Origin: Cloeon dipterum
Lineage: Eukaryota > Arthropoda > Insecta > Ephemeroptera > Baetidae
DNA: 64,000 nucleotides
NCBI RefSeq assembly: GCF_949628265.1
Contig: NC_088786.1
Coordinates: 41,933,681-41,997,680 of the forward strand
Direction: 5' to 3'
The translations under genes and the position numbers were made by a program. A model generated the notes under the pieces. The model saw nothing but the letters and a program-made list of their open reading frames with translations, did not search any database and was not told the DNA's origin. Below are positions 25,589 to 39,235 of this stretch, piece by piece. The first letter of the stretch is position 1; each line of letters begins with the position of its first letter.

Positions 25589-28500
25589 TCAGGGGTTCAT
25601 TTTAGAGCCTTTTGGACAACTCCACGCATCTGCAAACCCGTTCATTTTCGACAGGGTTCCCAGCACCAAGGACCGGCCAGGCAACAAATTATTCACAGAG
25701 GTGGGCGACGTGTTCGAACACCACATCTGCAACAAACGCAAATTTATCGAAGTTATGTAACGCTTTTAATTATTTTTTGTAACAAGCGCAAATTCACATC
25801 AGGAAGTAAAAGAATCGTGTAAAACTTACGTTCGCGAAACTAAGGAAAAAGAGTTGCTCTTTCGAGTAATCTTTCACACAACCATAGGCAGAATTATGGA
25901 AGTACATGGTAAGGGAAAGTCGTAGCCCAAAGATGTAGGCCCGCCATTCGTCTTGCGTTGCCTAAACGAAAAAAAGGATTTTTATCACTATAGTTGTAGA
26001 GAATTTAAATCTTCGCTTAAATCTTCGAAACGTCTAAAAAAACAGGAATTATATTTAACCTGAAAAATCTGGTTTATCGCAAGTTTCTAACAATATCTAA
26101 ACAGTCGTAATCGAACACCAGATTGAAGAGACTAATTATTTATCAAGAATTAAATGGCAAGATATCGGGAAGGAACAAATATGTTTAGATAATTTACCTG
26201 ACTTTCCCAGTCTTGCAGTTTACTTGAAGTTGTGGAATTGCTCTCATTGTGATTTTCGTTACAAATTGGCTCTTCTTTAAACCTCTTCACACGTCCTATA
26301 TTGAAGGCGCGGGTGAATTCTAAGCCCAAAAGACTGCTGATCGCTGCGTACTTCACAAGGCTGAGAACACATAAAATATTATTTTTGTTGCGCCAATAAA
26401 ATCTATGAAATATTCACTCGCCTTTTACGAAGTTGATTGAATGGAGGTTGCAATAACACGCTTACTGGGATTGCTGGCACAGAAATGAAAATAATTAATT
26501 TGCTCAATGCTGATTGTTCAAGTCTTTGTTTCCATACAAATCGAATTGGTTTCCGGATCATAATGGACAATGGCCTTGCTCTGGTCACTGTCATATATTA
26601 AAGTAGCCTCTTTCTTCGGAGTAAGGTACAATGAATTCAACTTTGATGCTTCCAAGGCGGCCAGAATCTTCAAATGCAACTCGAAAAAATCACCAACGTC
26701 GCAATAGATCTGAATTAACAAGAAACATTATATATAATAGCTATTCGTAAATTTAGACGATTTTTGTTCTAACAACAGAATAAAATAGTCAACCACCGTT
26801 TCATTTTCAAAGTCCTACCAAGGAGTAAAAATGCTCTAGTTTGCTGGGGAACAGCGGCTTATCGTAGTTAACCACATTGGCTCTTAGCGATTCGATTTTC
26901 TTTAGTCCCAGTTCCTTGGTCTCTGCGTCCATCCAATACAATTCCATGTCGTAACTTTTGAATTTTATATTTTTTCTAATTTTCCTCAACATTTTACTAG
27001 ACATGTCACTAAACATCTCTAATGCCTGAAAGTATAATTATAATTATTAATCCTTTTTATCAACTTTAGGAAAATAAAATATAAGATTCCACACAAAATC
27101 ATAAAAAATACTCTTTTTTCTGTCACTATGATAGATTTTTTAAGCAACGCGTAACTCAATTCATGTACAACCAAGCAGCAATATATTTAACAAATAATTT
27201 TTCCTTCACCTCTTTTCTCAGGTCTTTGTTGAGGTGAATCTTTGCGTATTCAAAGTCAATGATAAATCCGTACGCTTTGTGGACCATTTCCACGCAAACC
27301 TTCCACCTTGGAGTAATTACGCGGATGCCACTGACCTTCTGCCACAGTTTACGCTGCCTCGTTTGGAATTCTCTTCTTGTGTAAGGGGCAAGGGACGAAA
27401 AAACTCTCCACCAGATGTACATCTCTGATTTTAAAAAGATATTCCATCATCACTCTATGCAAAATATCTCTCACCGATCATTTCAGGACTGCTGGTTTGA
27501 AAGAGTCGCGACCACCGTTCGAAATATTGCTGATCTCCAACTATGATCCGCTTGTCCTTTTCTTTTCTCTTAAGGCTGGCGTCTTCGTCGCCAACGAGCA
27601 CTTGGTTGAAGTACACAGACCAGTTAAACTGCGATTGAGTTAACGAAAAGGTTGAGAGTTGAGAAAAAACTTTATTAGTCAAGTTACCCTGTTGGTGGAG
27701 TTTTTGCTGATATGCTTGTCAGTGATCTCCTGCAATTCACTCAAGCTCATTTCCTGGTAATGCCCCGCATTTGTCATCGTCAGGTTTCTCAGTTCCGAGT
27801 GAAACGCGTATATATTGCCAGCGATTCGCTTAGCGTCCACAGTCGCGCCTGGAACCTACGAATTTCACATAGAATGTTTGGGTCTTGTAAAAAAGCACAA
27901 TTGAAATAAAAATTACGTGTTTGATGAACATGCTGATGTAGTCAGCGATAAAAGCTTCAACAGTATCTCTATCACCCTGACATTGGGTTTCTGGCAACTC
28001 CTCATAGCTTCCTTGTTGAACCTGCAATCAATACAAAATTCGCTCAAAATATTTCTTTTTCATTCGTGTAAATTTTTACTGGATGAATTATTCTATTTGT
28101 AAACCATTTTCAGACCTGCAACACGTGTTTGGAGTTGTCTAGTGGATGCTGGATGACGTCTAACGAGAAGAAAATGCTATCGCCTAGCATCTTTTCTGCG
28201 TTGACTAGAGCCCTTTGCCACGAAAATCTTTCTTGTTTCTTCAATTCTGGCACTTGCGGCAGCCCTAGAGAGCGTAAAACTTCCAGAATAGGCTGCACGC
28301 CCTTCTTTTGTATTTTGTCTATGAAAAATACACATTATATCTGAGGTTGTCAATTTGTTATCTGTATTAATATTTTGGTTCAAATTAAAAAATATATTTT
28401 TTGGATATATTCATTATTTATGTTCAAATTAAGAAAAATAAATTCTTAGAGCGAAGCTATACCTTCATCCAAGCAGCTTCGGTACAAACTTCTCGCCTGC

Positions 28501-29015
28501 ATCAAAGGAATCACCGTCATATATGAATCATCAGCCTCGAGGATTTCTACACGAATCGAAATGCGTGTCTCGTTATATTATTATCGGTCAGTATGAGTGT
28601 AAAAACCTCTGATTTTATTCTTGCTTTGCTCAGTGAGCAGTTGAAACTGGTCCACGTGCGATTTGCCTTCGGGAACAGGGTGTTGTTCGATCCATTTTCC
28701 GCATGCGAACTGGAAGAAGTCGTCGCACGGATCGACGCTTGTGTCGATTGAAGAAGTCAGTCTTGCAACTAATTGAATGGAAAGAAAGCAAATTGAGCTT
28801 GCAAAGAGCATTTGGGGGGTTGACGATGGTGTCCGAGAACGGGACGCCCTCAAGCATCATTTACCTGATATTGATGATTTTCTACAGTCTTTGAGTCTTA
28901 CATCTCCTTGCATTTCAAGGAATGAGAAGAACGTAATTACGATGCTCAATATGGCAATGCACCAAGGTAAATGTCGCAAATAAAACCTAGAAAAATATTG
29001 CATTATATTCACCAT
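25589..29015 (-). CDS. M13 (neprilysin family) metallopeptidase homologue, predicted inactive
   Basis: Exons, 5' to 3': 28902-29015, 28607-about 28760 (acceptor unresolved), 28463-28546, 28116-28318, 27917-28021, 27688-27855, 27475-27628, 27210-27424, 26819-27025, 26538-26709, 26418-26473, 26198-26350, 25830-25961 and 25589-25726; about 680 residues. A short cytoplasmic start and one membrane anchor (CIAILSIVITFFSFL) precede the M13 signature DTSVDPCDDFFQFACGKW. The active-site region normally reading HExTH is LEFTRAF here, so both zinc histidines are gone. The ENxxD ligand motif and the NAxY-type substrate motif (here AIVHY) are also not recognisable. Later landmarks remain: SKEQLFFLSFA and GFADAWSCPKGSKMNP, ending without the usual C-x-W. 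A separate exon at 29235-29255 (MPSMFDN/GTGAGT) may be an alternative 5' exon. Confidence 0.85.
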
Positions 29016-29269
29016 TTTCTCAAAAATAATAAATCATTTTTTTTTAATTTCAAGAACTCACTTGCATTTTAAGTTTGCGTACGTAGTTTTAGAAATCTCA
29101 AATTCCCGTTTTGTAAACTTCTCACATACCTTTAAAAACAAAATTTCACAAGAATAATCAATACTTTGATTACAACTAAATTTATGAGTTGACTCTCAAT
29201 GTGATATTTCAACTTAAACTTTCGTCATACTCACGTTGTCGAACATGCTGGGCATCGTGGCTGGTGGTT

Positions 29270-30080
29270 CTTTGAAATGACTCGCTACGCGCTGTCGCGA
29301 GGTTTACATTCACTGTGATATTCTGTTTTACGTTTTTGTTTTTTAGTGGAAATATCGTAAGCAGACGTACGTGTGTTACTAATATTTTTACTCGACTTGC
29401 TTAAACGGGAAATGACGAAAATATATTTTGACCGATCATTAAAAATATGTTTATTTATATTTTGCTCGAGTTAAAAACTTTCAGATGTAAAAAGAACTTG
29501 GAAAAAAAATCAAATCAAATAAGCTTTACTAACTTACTGACACTCACTTTGTAAACTCTGGATGAAACTTTGTTGTCTATGGAAATAATTGGAAGATGCA
29601 AATTTTCACAGTAATTGGATAAATATACCTTCTCATTTATTTGAGATGTGTAAGATGAAAATACCAAATTATCTACAAACTTAAGACGTTCGCACAAATA
29701 GCGATTTCAGACAGAGAGGAATATAAGCGAAAAATTAAAAATTTTAATTATTATTGTTTTAACCATTGTTTTGGTTTTCAATTTGTTATGAATTAAATGA
29801 CAAAATCTAACTAAGATGAAGGAGTGATGCGCTCAATGACCACGACGTCTTGATTCAAAGAGAGACGGATTTTTTAAATCCAAAATAATGCTGGTGCATT
29901 GTATCGTCATGCTTAGTTTTTTTTTAAATATGAGGCGATGAAATTAAAAAAACGCAAGATTTCAATGCAATCCTAAATTTTATTTATAAATTTGTGTTTT
30001 TCATATCATTTTTCTACTGGCCAAACATGATCAGATGATTTTGATGACAAGCTGCTCTCCCTGAAAATCTAATGTCATTC
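29270..30080. other. Intergenic region M13/B3 (B gene 3' flank)
   Basis: Parts of 29520-29950, reversed, match 50820-51140 right of B4 (shared AATCAAGACGTCGTGGTCATTG region). It is the duplicated 3' flank of B-type genes. No coding exon seen. Confidence 0.45.
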
Positions 30081-31880
30081 CTATTCAACATCGTCAATAT
30101 ACTCAAGAGGATGTGTTTCAATGTGATTTTCAACATCAAGTTTTTCAGTTGAGGCGAAGTCACATTTTGGGCAGTAGAATATCTCTCGAGGTGGAACGCC
30201 TCTTTCCTCATTCCTGTGTTTCTTGGCATTCATGTGAGTTTTTACCCAACATTTTTTTACTGAGCAGTAATCATCGCAGTGCGGACATTTATAAAATTTT
30301 CGGACTAATTTGCTCGGCAAACATAAATGTTTCCTTTCAATGTGATATCCCAAAACCCATCTTTTGTCTGAGGAGTAATGGCAATGTGCACAGCGCAGTT
30401 CCTTCCTTTCTCGATGTTCGTTGCGCTCGTGCTCGCGCCTTTCCTCCCATGAGGGGTAAAATTTCCTGCATCCAGGCATTGAGCATTGTTGCAGCCTAGG
30501 ATGACCTTTCTCCTTCAATTGGTGCTCATAAATGTGGCTTTGGTATTGTTCCTTGTTGCATGTAGCTGCTGCACAATAACCACCTCTTGAGTCCAATTTC
30601 TCACTGGTCTGTTTTTCTCCTTTCTTCTTCAAATCTGAGTCAGACTTGGCTTCTTGCGGATCCTGCGCTCTTTTCCTCTTCAAACTTCGGACTCCGCTGC
30701 TATCAGAACCTCCTATTTCAGTTCAATTAAATTAACTTACAGTTATTAATATCACAATAATTACCTTGAGCCTTCTTTTGCTCATCTGCTGATTTGTCAC
30801 TCCGCTCTGGAACTTGACCTTGAATCGAGAGTTGATTCCATCCGTGCGAAGTTCCAGGCATATCATAAGCCACTAAAACAAAATATTGTTAATTTTTATT
30901 GAGTGATTTAACCACAGTAAAAAAGTTCTTCTTACAAGGAGCACTTGTTGTCGATGAGCTGTTGTGGTCAACTCCACGATGATCAAGATATTCGTTTAGA
31001 ATTCCAAACAAATCAGGAATTTCGTGATGCTTTTGAGCAGGAGAGTTTAGTTGCCAGAGTGCTGCTCCCTGACCTTGGTTCATGTCTGCAAGCCTAAGAG
31101 GATGCTCTGCTGGAAAAAAGGAATTATTTAGATCTCAAAGAGCTTTAAAAATGCTAGTATCATGATTAAAAACAACCGGTACCAAAAAGCCATTCAACAC
31201 CCCAAAATATATAAGTGACAATGAAATAACAAATATCTGAAATGATTTACCAGGAATTGGAATGAAAGGTGCGGCGTTATGTGAAGCATATAAGGGTAGG
31301 CCAGTAAAATAATTGAGATCAAAAGTTGGCAGCAGGCTAGGATGGAATTGTCCTTGAGTTTTCTTACAACGTGAAGCACTTGTTGGTGGGAGAACAATTT
31401 CGTCTCCACGATCCATCTTTTGTCTTTTCGGCGTCTTCGATACTCCAAAAGAAGAAGGAGTGTCTTGACCTGATCGTCCATCTTGATGTCTTTTTGACGC
31501 ATTTGAAGGTTCAGGGACATTTCTCAAGGACTGGGTCTGACCTGTTCGAACTGCAACATTAGTTTTCCGTTAGAAAAAATTATGGACATTTGATTAAACA
31601 ATTTGTTTAATGCTTATTCTTGCAGTTAAGATTGATTAGGAAGAGTTAGCAGCCTTAAAAATAGAAGGGTTTAGAAAAAAACATACCCGCCAAATCAAGT
31701 GGGGCGTCGGGTAATGGTGACGCTGGAATTTGCCTCACTTCCTCTACTTCTGACGCTGGACTGAGGTTTTGAGGGTTAAAATCAATGAAAATTCAAAGCT
31801 TATTGAAGATTTTACCTTTGGTGGCCAGTGTCTGAGGTTGAAGCCGGGATTTTACTCGGTATTCCTTTTTTCCGAGCCAT
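30081..31880 (-). CDS. B3: type B five-finger gene
   Basis: Start at 31880 (MARKKGIPSKIPAS). Exons 31816-31880, 31687-31760, 31251-31550, 30936-31109, 30765-30872 and 30081-30712 total 1353 nt: 450 codons plus stop. Exon order and sequence are very close to B1, so the two are recent duplicates. Fingers as in B1, with a CSMPGC..H-x4-H second finger and a PLEYIDDVE end. The usual non-coding exon 1 and CCAAT cassette are not just upstream. Similarity to the B1 upstream DNA stops near 32075 and resumes near 35740, so 3.66 kb of other DNA lie between this gene and its apparent promoter at 35849-36090. Confidence 0.82.
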
Positions 31881-32949
31881 TATCTCCGACTAAAACCTCC
31901 CACGGATGAGAGTAATCATAACGCTTGTGTTGCTCAGAGAAGGGAATTTGCTTCACTGGCAATGAGAATAGCAGAAAAATTCGAACGATTCTCGGTTATC
32001 GACTTTTTCGAGCCCATCAAAGCGCATTTTTCAAATTGTTTACTGCTCTTCAGGGAATTAATTTATTTTGTTAAATGTAAATTCGATTGTGTATAAAGAA
32101 AACAAGGGAAGCATTTTATCATTAATTTTACTATCAAAAATGGCTTTTTTTATTTTCATGTGGCATATTAAAAGTAATTGTAAAATAAGTCACTTGAGGA
32201 AGCTTTCAAAAGATGCCGTAAAAATTGCGCATAGCTCCAAACATTACACTGTATCAAATAAATCTCACCGAGACAAGGATAAACCCTGTCAAGTTGACAT
32301 TGGCGCTCGAACAAGCCTTAGATGGCTTTTCTGCCAGCACCCCTCTGACCACTTCCATGGCGGCTGATCCCAATCCTTGCGGATTCCTCCAAGATGTACA
32401 ATTACAAAAATCCTGACTTAAAGATTGTCTTGAACATAATTGTGGCCGGCCCCGTTTTGCTCGTCGCGTCTGGTGCTGACCAACTCCGTGACCTCCGCTG
32501 CGGCCGCAAAGCGACCATGACGAGCGAAACATATCATCAACTCGCACTTTTCTAACGGTTTTGAATTTTAATTGCATAGAGAATGCTGGTGAACTGCATA
32601 AACATAATTTATTCTTTTATCGTTTGCGTTTTTTTAATATTAATTTTTGTTAAATTTAATTAGATTCTTCGTGTAAAGATGTTTTGAACAAGAATTTTAA
32701 TCTGTTGAAAGAAGCTAAATGGGAGTCCTGAACGAGAAGAATTTATTTTTTGTGTTTATCTCATGAAAGAATGACAAATTGTTTTGAAAATGATGTTTTT
32801 AAACAACGTTTTTCACGATTAAAAATTTTCATTTGATTTGCTGAATGATTTATGTAAGGAAAACCTAATTAACCGCTTTTATTAGTTTCATTTTTAGGTA
32901 CACTTTCCATTGGTCCACTCTGATGCTCAATCAGATTCTATGAGAACAT

Positions 32950-33358
32950 ATCTACAGTGAGCAAAAAATTGTTTATGAAATTGTTTTAGGTTCGCCAATG
33001 CTTGATATTCTTCCTGCTCCAGGTGAGGTTGTTCTGGTCGATGCATGTAAACCAACATATTTTTTTGAGCAACAATAAGCAGCTGCTGAAATTTTGAACG
33101 AATGAGAATCATTAAAAAAGATCAGGCTGCTATTCATACCTTTTGTTGTTGCGAAAAACTGGCTTTTTCTTCTGAGGTTGCGGCTCTTAGATACACTACC
33201 AAGAAAAAATAAACAGAGATTTCAATTTTTTATTAATTTTATTACCTTGTGGCACTTCAGAGGGAAGATTTGGGTTTGGTGCATCCTGATTCTGCAAACT
33301 ACTCGTTGGATTCTGGGAACATCCACTTTTAGCAATCAATTTTTCGTGATATTGTTCT
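32950..33358 (-). pseudogene. Decayed copy of the type B repeated exon pair
   Basis: Reading the minus strand, 33245-33358 gives EQYHEKLIAKSGCSQNPTSS, the core of the exon repeated in B4 and B5; 33120-33185 matches the short VYLGAATS exon; and 32950-33085 is a diverged copy of the start of the next unit. No flanking finger exon or promoter is present. It shows that the module also existed on the minus-strand side. Confidence 0.6.
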
Positions 33359-34215
33359 GAAATGGTTATTCACTGCCAGGCAGAGATCTACAATATGTTT
33401 GTGTTACATTCGTGAAGAATGATCTGGCGTTTCAGGATTGCTCGTTAATCCAAAAATTCGGCTCTGCTCTTCTAAATTCCTTCATATTTGATTCAAGGAT
33501 TTTTAACAATTTTGAAAAGACCACCAACGCGATTTCCTGTGAGTGAAGACATATTTTATTTGTGTAATGCCTTTGCGTCCACAATTTTAGACGTGTACTC
33601 GTCGTAAGAGTGCACTCGTTGGAATAAAATCAATATACAGAAGAGAGAAACATTAAAAAAAATGCAACGGTAAGGCATCAAAAGACACAATTAAGCGACA
33701 TTAATATCTGAAATATTCAAGGTTGCGTTTGTTATCTCTACATAGGAAATGATTATCGTAATTAAAAGGTTTGAAAAGTATAAACAAAAGAATATTAGAC
33801 ATAAAGATTATTAATCTCTCTATACTAGTTTTAAACTCACTAAATTAACTAAAATTAAGTACATTTCGACGATATGTATGTCACAACACCTTCTCTATTC
33901 ATTTATATATTGAGTGTTAAATTTAATTCCGTTTAGGTTTAGAAGATTTATATAATAGCAGACATTATTAAGAACTTCATAATGAACAAAATGTTGAAAT
34001 TATAAACAAGATGAGAAGCATACTAATATTTCGTTAAATACCATTTTAATATTTCCTTTAGTATTAAAAGGCTTTAAAGTTCATTAATATTTTCAGTCCG
34101 AGTTTTGTCTGCTTGTACAGCGAACGTGTTTCATGGTGAATATTTCTAAATATATTATTTAATCTCGACTTCTAAGGTCAATCTTGGCCAACATTATTAA
34201 AATTCTTTTTCAAAG

Positions 34216-35617
<1,402 letters not shown>

Positions 35618-35848
35618 TTTTGTTCAAATAAAAGTTTAAAATTTAAATAAACTGTTGTTTAATTTGAAATACAAAGCATTCATGCAACTCTTTTTAATAG
35701 AGGCATACTTGATTTGGTGCTTTTATAACTTTGAAAAAAGGAAAACCCACAAAAGAGGGATTTTAATTAAATGCGGATTTTACAATTATGGCTGTATAGG
35801 GTAAACGCGGCTTGCAAATTAAGTTATGAAACGGTCGATAATACTCAC

Positions 35849-36090
35849 GATATTTGGGATTTAGGTCCTTCTCCGTTGGCTGTGTGACGCAAAAATTAAA
35901 GCTAAGAAGTGTCGCTAAGAAGTTCAGCAAATCTTGCTAGGAGGTTCTTGATCTTAACCAATCAATAAAAGCTAGGAGAACAACGGTGACCAAGCAGAGA
36001 AGCGATCGGCTCTCTCTCATTGGCTGTGTCGCTTAGAGCTAGTAAGCCAGCCAATCAGGGAGTCGCTCTTGCCTTCTCTGATTGGTCGGC
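35849..36090. promoter_or_regulatory. Bidirectional CCAAT cassette between B3 and B4
   Basis: Carries the type B exon 1 with donor (AATATC/GTGAGT at 35849, leftward) and several CCAAT boxes in both orientations (AACCAATCAATA, CAGCCAATCAGGG, TCTGATTGGTCGG). B4 starts only ~270 bp to the right on the other strand. The head-to-head spacing suggests one shared promoter for B3 and B4. Inferred, not demonstrated. Confidence 0.55.
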
Positions 36091-36177
36091 AACACTCAAA
36101 CCAACCCAATTATGTTTATATCATTGTCAGTATAAAACTTTCGTTAGTCGAGAAACACATGTTTTGGCTTATCCTAA

Positions 36178-36303
36178 AATGGACACCAGGATAAAAGTAA
36201 AGCAGACGAGAAGAGCCGAATATTTGAAATTACGTGCGTTCGTGAAACGCGCTAGATCATTGTTGTCGGATGTGATTGAAATTTTTCAGATATCTGCTTG
36301 GTA
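36178..36303 (+). other. Conserved 41-codon open frame upstream of B4 (possible uORF)
   Basis: Reads MDTRIKVKQTRRAEYLKLRA.. to TAG. The frame is also open at 55905-56013 and 63240-63353. An ATG is present at 63240 but not in the 55.9-kb copy. A TTTTTCAG acceptor lies inside it (36285-36292), so it may be intron and 5' UTR rather than a peptide. Confidence 0.35.
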
Positions 36304-36363
36304 GTGAAACGCAATTTCCTCTCTGGCGTGACCCAGTCTTGCGTTTTCTCTCCTTCTTTCGGC

Positions 36364-38784
36364 ATGTCTCGCTGCAGAGAAATGCCGCCGCAGGGCGAAA
36401 TTTCTGCCTCAGAGGGTCCTGTTCAAAGGTAAGAAATATTCAGCCGATAATTTTCAAATAACTTAATGATTAAACTTCGGAAAAAACAGTTCAGAGTCTG
36501 AAGATGAGGAAGAATGTCAGATTCGAGGAATATCCGAGTTTCAGCAGATGAATGCCCCACAAGTTTCACGTGCGTGTTTAGTTTCTTCTATTTTGTGCTT
36601 AGAATCGATTTCATAAATGCAACATATTTAATTTGAAATTGAATATTTTACTAATAAAATAAACCAATTGCAGTCGGTATAAATCGCAGAGAATCGCAGA
36701 GAAATTACACTGATTTTTCCAATGAATCTCAAGGTCAAGATGGTCGACAGGCTCGAGAAACCTCGTTTTGTCTCCCAGAACGACATTTACCAAAGAGACC
36801 AAGAATAGAGGATCCTGGAGTTGATATTGCACAGGCTACGACAAGTTCTGTTTCTTGTATGAAGAAAGTTTACCTTAAAACTATAAAATATTTGAGATTT
36901 TGTCAAAAACAGGGGCAAATGAAGCGCCTGGATCTTCGCTCGGTTTAAATCGACCGTACGCAGAGCAAGACCAAGCTTCAACTTCAAACCAGGAAGACTT
37001 TCAAACAACATTGGCGAAACTAGAACAATATCACATAAAACTGATTGCTAAAAGTGGGTGTTCCCAGAATCCAACGAGTGGTTTGCAGAATCAGGGTGCA
37101 CCAAGCCCAAATCTTCCCTCTGATGTGCCACATGGTAAAAAAATCAATAAAAAATTCAAATCTATATTTCTTCTGTTCAGCAGTGTATCTAGGAGCTGCA
37201 ACCTCAGCAGAAAGTGCCAGTTCTTCGCAACAAGGTATCTTGTTTAAAAATTTATTCTCATTCATTCAAAATGTCGCAGCAGCTCCTGCTTGCTCAGAAG
37301 CTTCCGGCGTCGGTTTACCAGTACAATCTCACTCAGAGAAGGAAGACTTTAAAACAATATTAGCGAAACTAGAACAATATCACAAAAAATTGATTGCTAA
37401 AAGTGGATGTTCCCAGAATCCAACGAGTAGTTTGCGGAAACAGGATTCACCAAACCCAAATCTTTCCTCTGATGTGCCACATGGTAAAAAAAATCAATAA
37501 AAAAATTCAAATCTCTATTTCTTCTTCTCAGCAGTGTATCTAGGAGCAGCAACCTCAGCAGAAAGTGCCAGTTCTTCGCAACAAGGTATGAATAGATGCC
37601 TGATCTTGTTTAAAAATTTATTCTCATTCATTCAAAATGTCGCAGCAGCTCCTGGTTGCTCAGAAGCTTCCGTCGGTTTACCAGAACAACCTCACTCAGA
37701 GAAGGAAGACTTTAAAACAACATTGGCGAAACTAGAACATTATCACATAAAATTGATTGCTAAAAGTGGATTTTCCCAGAATCTTATTCAGCAACAGAGT
37801 CGTGGACCAATTGAAAGTAGACCCTCTAAAGTGCCACAAGGTAAGAAGAACAAATTCTTTTAAAATCCAACTAACTATGCAATTTTTACCTGCGGCAGTG
37901 TGTCTTGGAGCTACATCCTCAGGAGACAATGTCAGGACACAAGGTAAGAACATCATTGATTGATTACCAAGCCAAAGCAATTAGAACATATTTTATAAAA
38001 TAAAAAATAATAATGACTACAATTTAAAAAAATAGTTCAATGTTATGAGAATACAAAATGCAAGCCAATGGACAGACTTTTATTGATTTTTAAAGCTCTG
38101 AGATGGGAATAATTCTTTTTTTCCCGCAAATCAACCTCTTGGGCTTGCAGCGATGAACCAGGGTCAGGGAGCAGCATGCAGGCAACTGAATTTTCCTGAT
38201 GGAAAGCATCGCGAGATTACTCATTTGTTAGGAATTTTAAACGAATATCTAGATTATCGTGGAAAAGACCATACTAACTCATCGGCAAGAGGAGCTCATT
38301 GTACGATCTTTCATTCTGTACTTAAATTACTGAAAAAAATTAACAATAATTTGTTTTAGTGGCCTATGATATGCCTGGAACTTCGCACGGTTGGAATCAA
38401 CTCTCGATTCAAGGTCAAGTTCCAGAGAGGAGTGACAAATCAGCAGATGAGCATAAGAAGACTCAAGGTAATTATTTTAATTTTAATAACTGTGAGTTAA
38501 TTTAATTGAACTGAAATAGGAGGTTCTGATAGCAGCGGAGTCCGAAGTTTGAAGAGGAAAAGAGCGCAGGATCCGCAAGAAGCCAAATCTGACTCAGACT
38601 TGAAGAAGAAAGGAGATAAACAGACCAGTGAGAAATTGGACCCAAACGGTGGTTATTGTGCAGCAGCTACATGCAACAAGGAACAATACCAAAGCAACAT
38701 TTATGATCACCAATTGAAGGAGAAAGGTCATCCTAGGCTGCAACAATGCTCAATGCCTGGATGCAGGAGATTTTACCCCTCATG
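36364..38784 (+). pseudogene. B4: type B five-finger gene, 5' part (interrupted by transposon)
   Basis: Start at 36364 (MSRCREMPPQ), exon end 36428; then 36490-36569, 36674-36856, 36913-37134, 37181-37234, 37280-37483, 37532-37585, 37646-37840, 37899-37943, 38151-38300, 38360-38467 and 38520-38784. The finger exon stops after FYPS at 38784, where the transposon begins, and continues at 49815. Without the insertion the frame would be 663 codons. Linkers contain an acidic ESEDEEEC exon, an NLS-like LPKRPRIED and three repeated exon pairs (EQYHxKLIAKSG..; VYLGAATS). The exon at 38151 lacks the AG used by its paralogues (CCCG replaces a CAG) and probably uses an AG 24 nt downstream, which keeps frame. 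As it stands, a full-length finger protein would need the 11-kb element to be removed or skipped. Confidence 0.8.
36913..37943 (+). repeat. Tandem exon-pair repeat in B4 (3 units)
   Basis: Each ~370-400-bp unit holds a 195-222-nt exon (EDFxTTLAKLEQYHxKLIAK..) and a 45-54-nt exon (VYLGAATSAESASSSQQ), both phase 1-1, so units can be added or lost without changing frame. B5 has four such units at 56622-57988. Introns are repeated too, showing genomic tandem duplication. Confidence 0.8.
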
Positions 38785-38804
38785 CCCAGCAGAAAATTCT
38801 GAGC
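38785..38804 (+). repeat. Left terminal inverted repeat
   Basis: Twenty bases starting CCCAGCAGAAAAT, directly after the ATG target duplication. Pairs with 49792-49811. Confidence 0.9.
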
Positions 38805-39235
38805 GGCTTTTTGCCGCTCTTTCTTGCTCGCTCATTTACACACGTATTTGGGACATTCTTGCTCTTTCTTGCTCGCAACCTAAGTTCGGTTCCTGGCTCG
38901 TTTCTGCTATTTTTCGCTCAATGCTGCTTTCTGCTGCCCTTGCTGCTCGCTCAAAAACGCTTTTGTTGCTCGCTCATTTAGGCACGTATATGGAACATAT
39001 TGGCTCTTTCTTGCTCGCTAGGATTTTTCTGGCTCATTTGTGCTTTTTATCGCTCAAAGGTGCTTTTATCTGCTCAAGCTACTCGCTCAAAAACGCCTCT
39101 GTTGCTCGCTCATATATAGACACTTTTTTAAACATTGTTGCTCGCAACCTCAGTTCGTTTCTAGGATTATTCTGGCTCATTCATGCTCACAATTGCAGCT
39201 CTGTACTCCCTCCCGTTTGATTCAAATTAGTTTTT
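38805..39235. repeat. Left subterminal repeats
   Basis: Dense copies of TGCTCGCTCA, TTCTTGCTCGC and related GCTC-rich words (for example near 38828, 38868, 38946, 38968, 39010 and 39100). Subterminal motif arrays are typical transposase-binding regions of CACTA elements. The apparent reading frame here is an accident of the repeats. Confidence 0.7.

Noticed and set aside
25589-29015. Active neprilysin-type peptidase
   Set aside because: The zinc-binding HExxH residues are replaced (LEFTR) and the other metal and substrate motifs are absent.
38549-39220. A 223-residue protein starting as a zinc-finger protein and ending in Ser/Leu-rich sequence
   Set aside because: The frame simply runs from the B4 finger exon into transposon subterminal repeats past the 38784/38785 junction.
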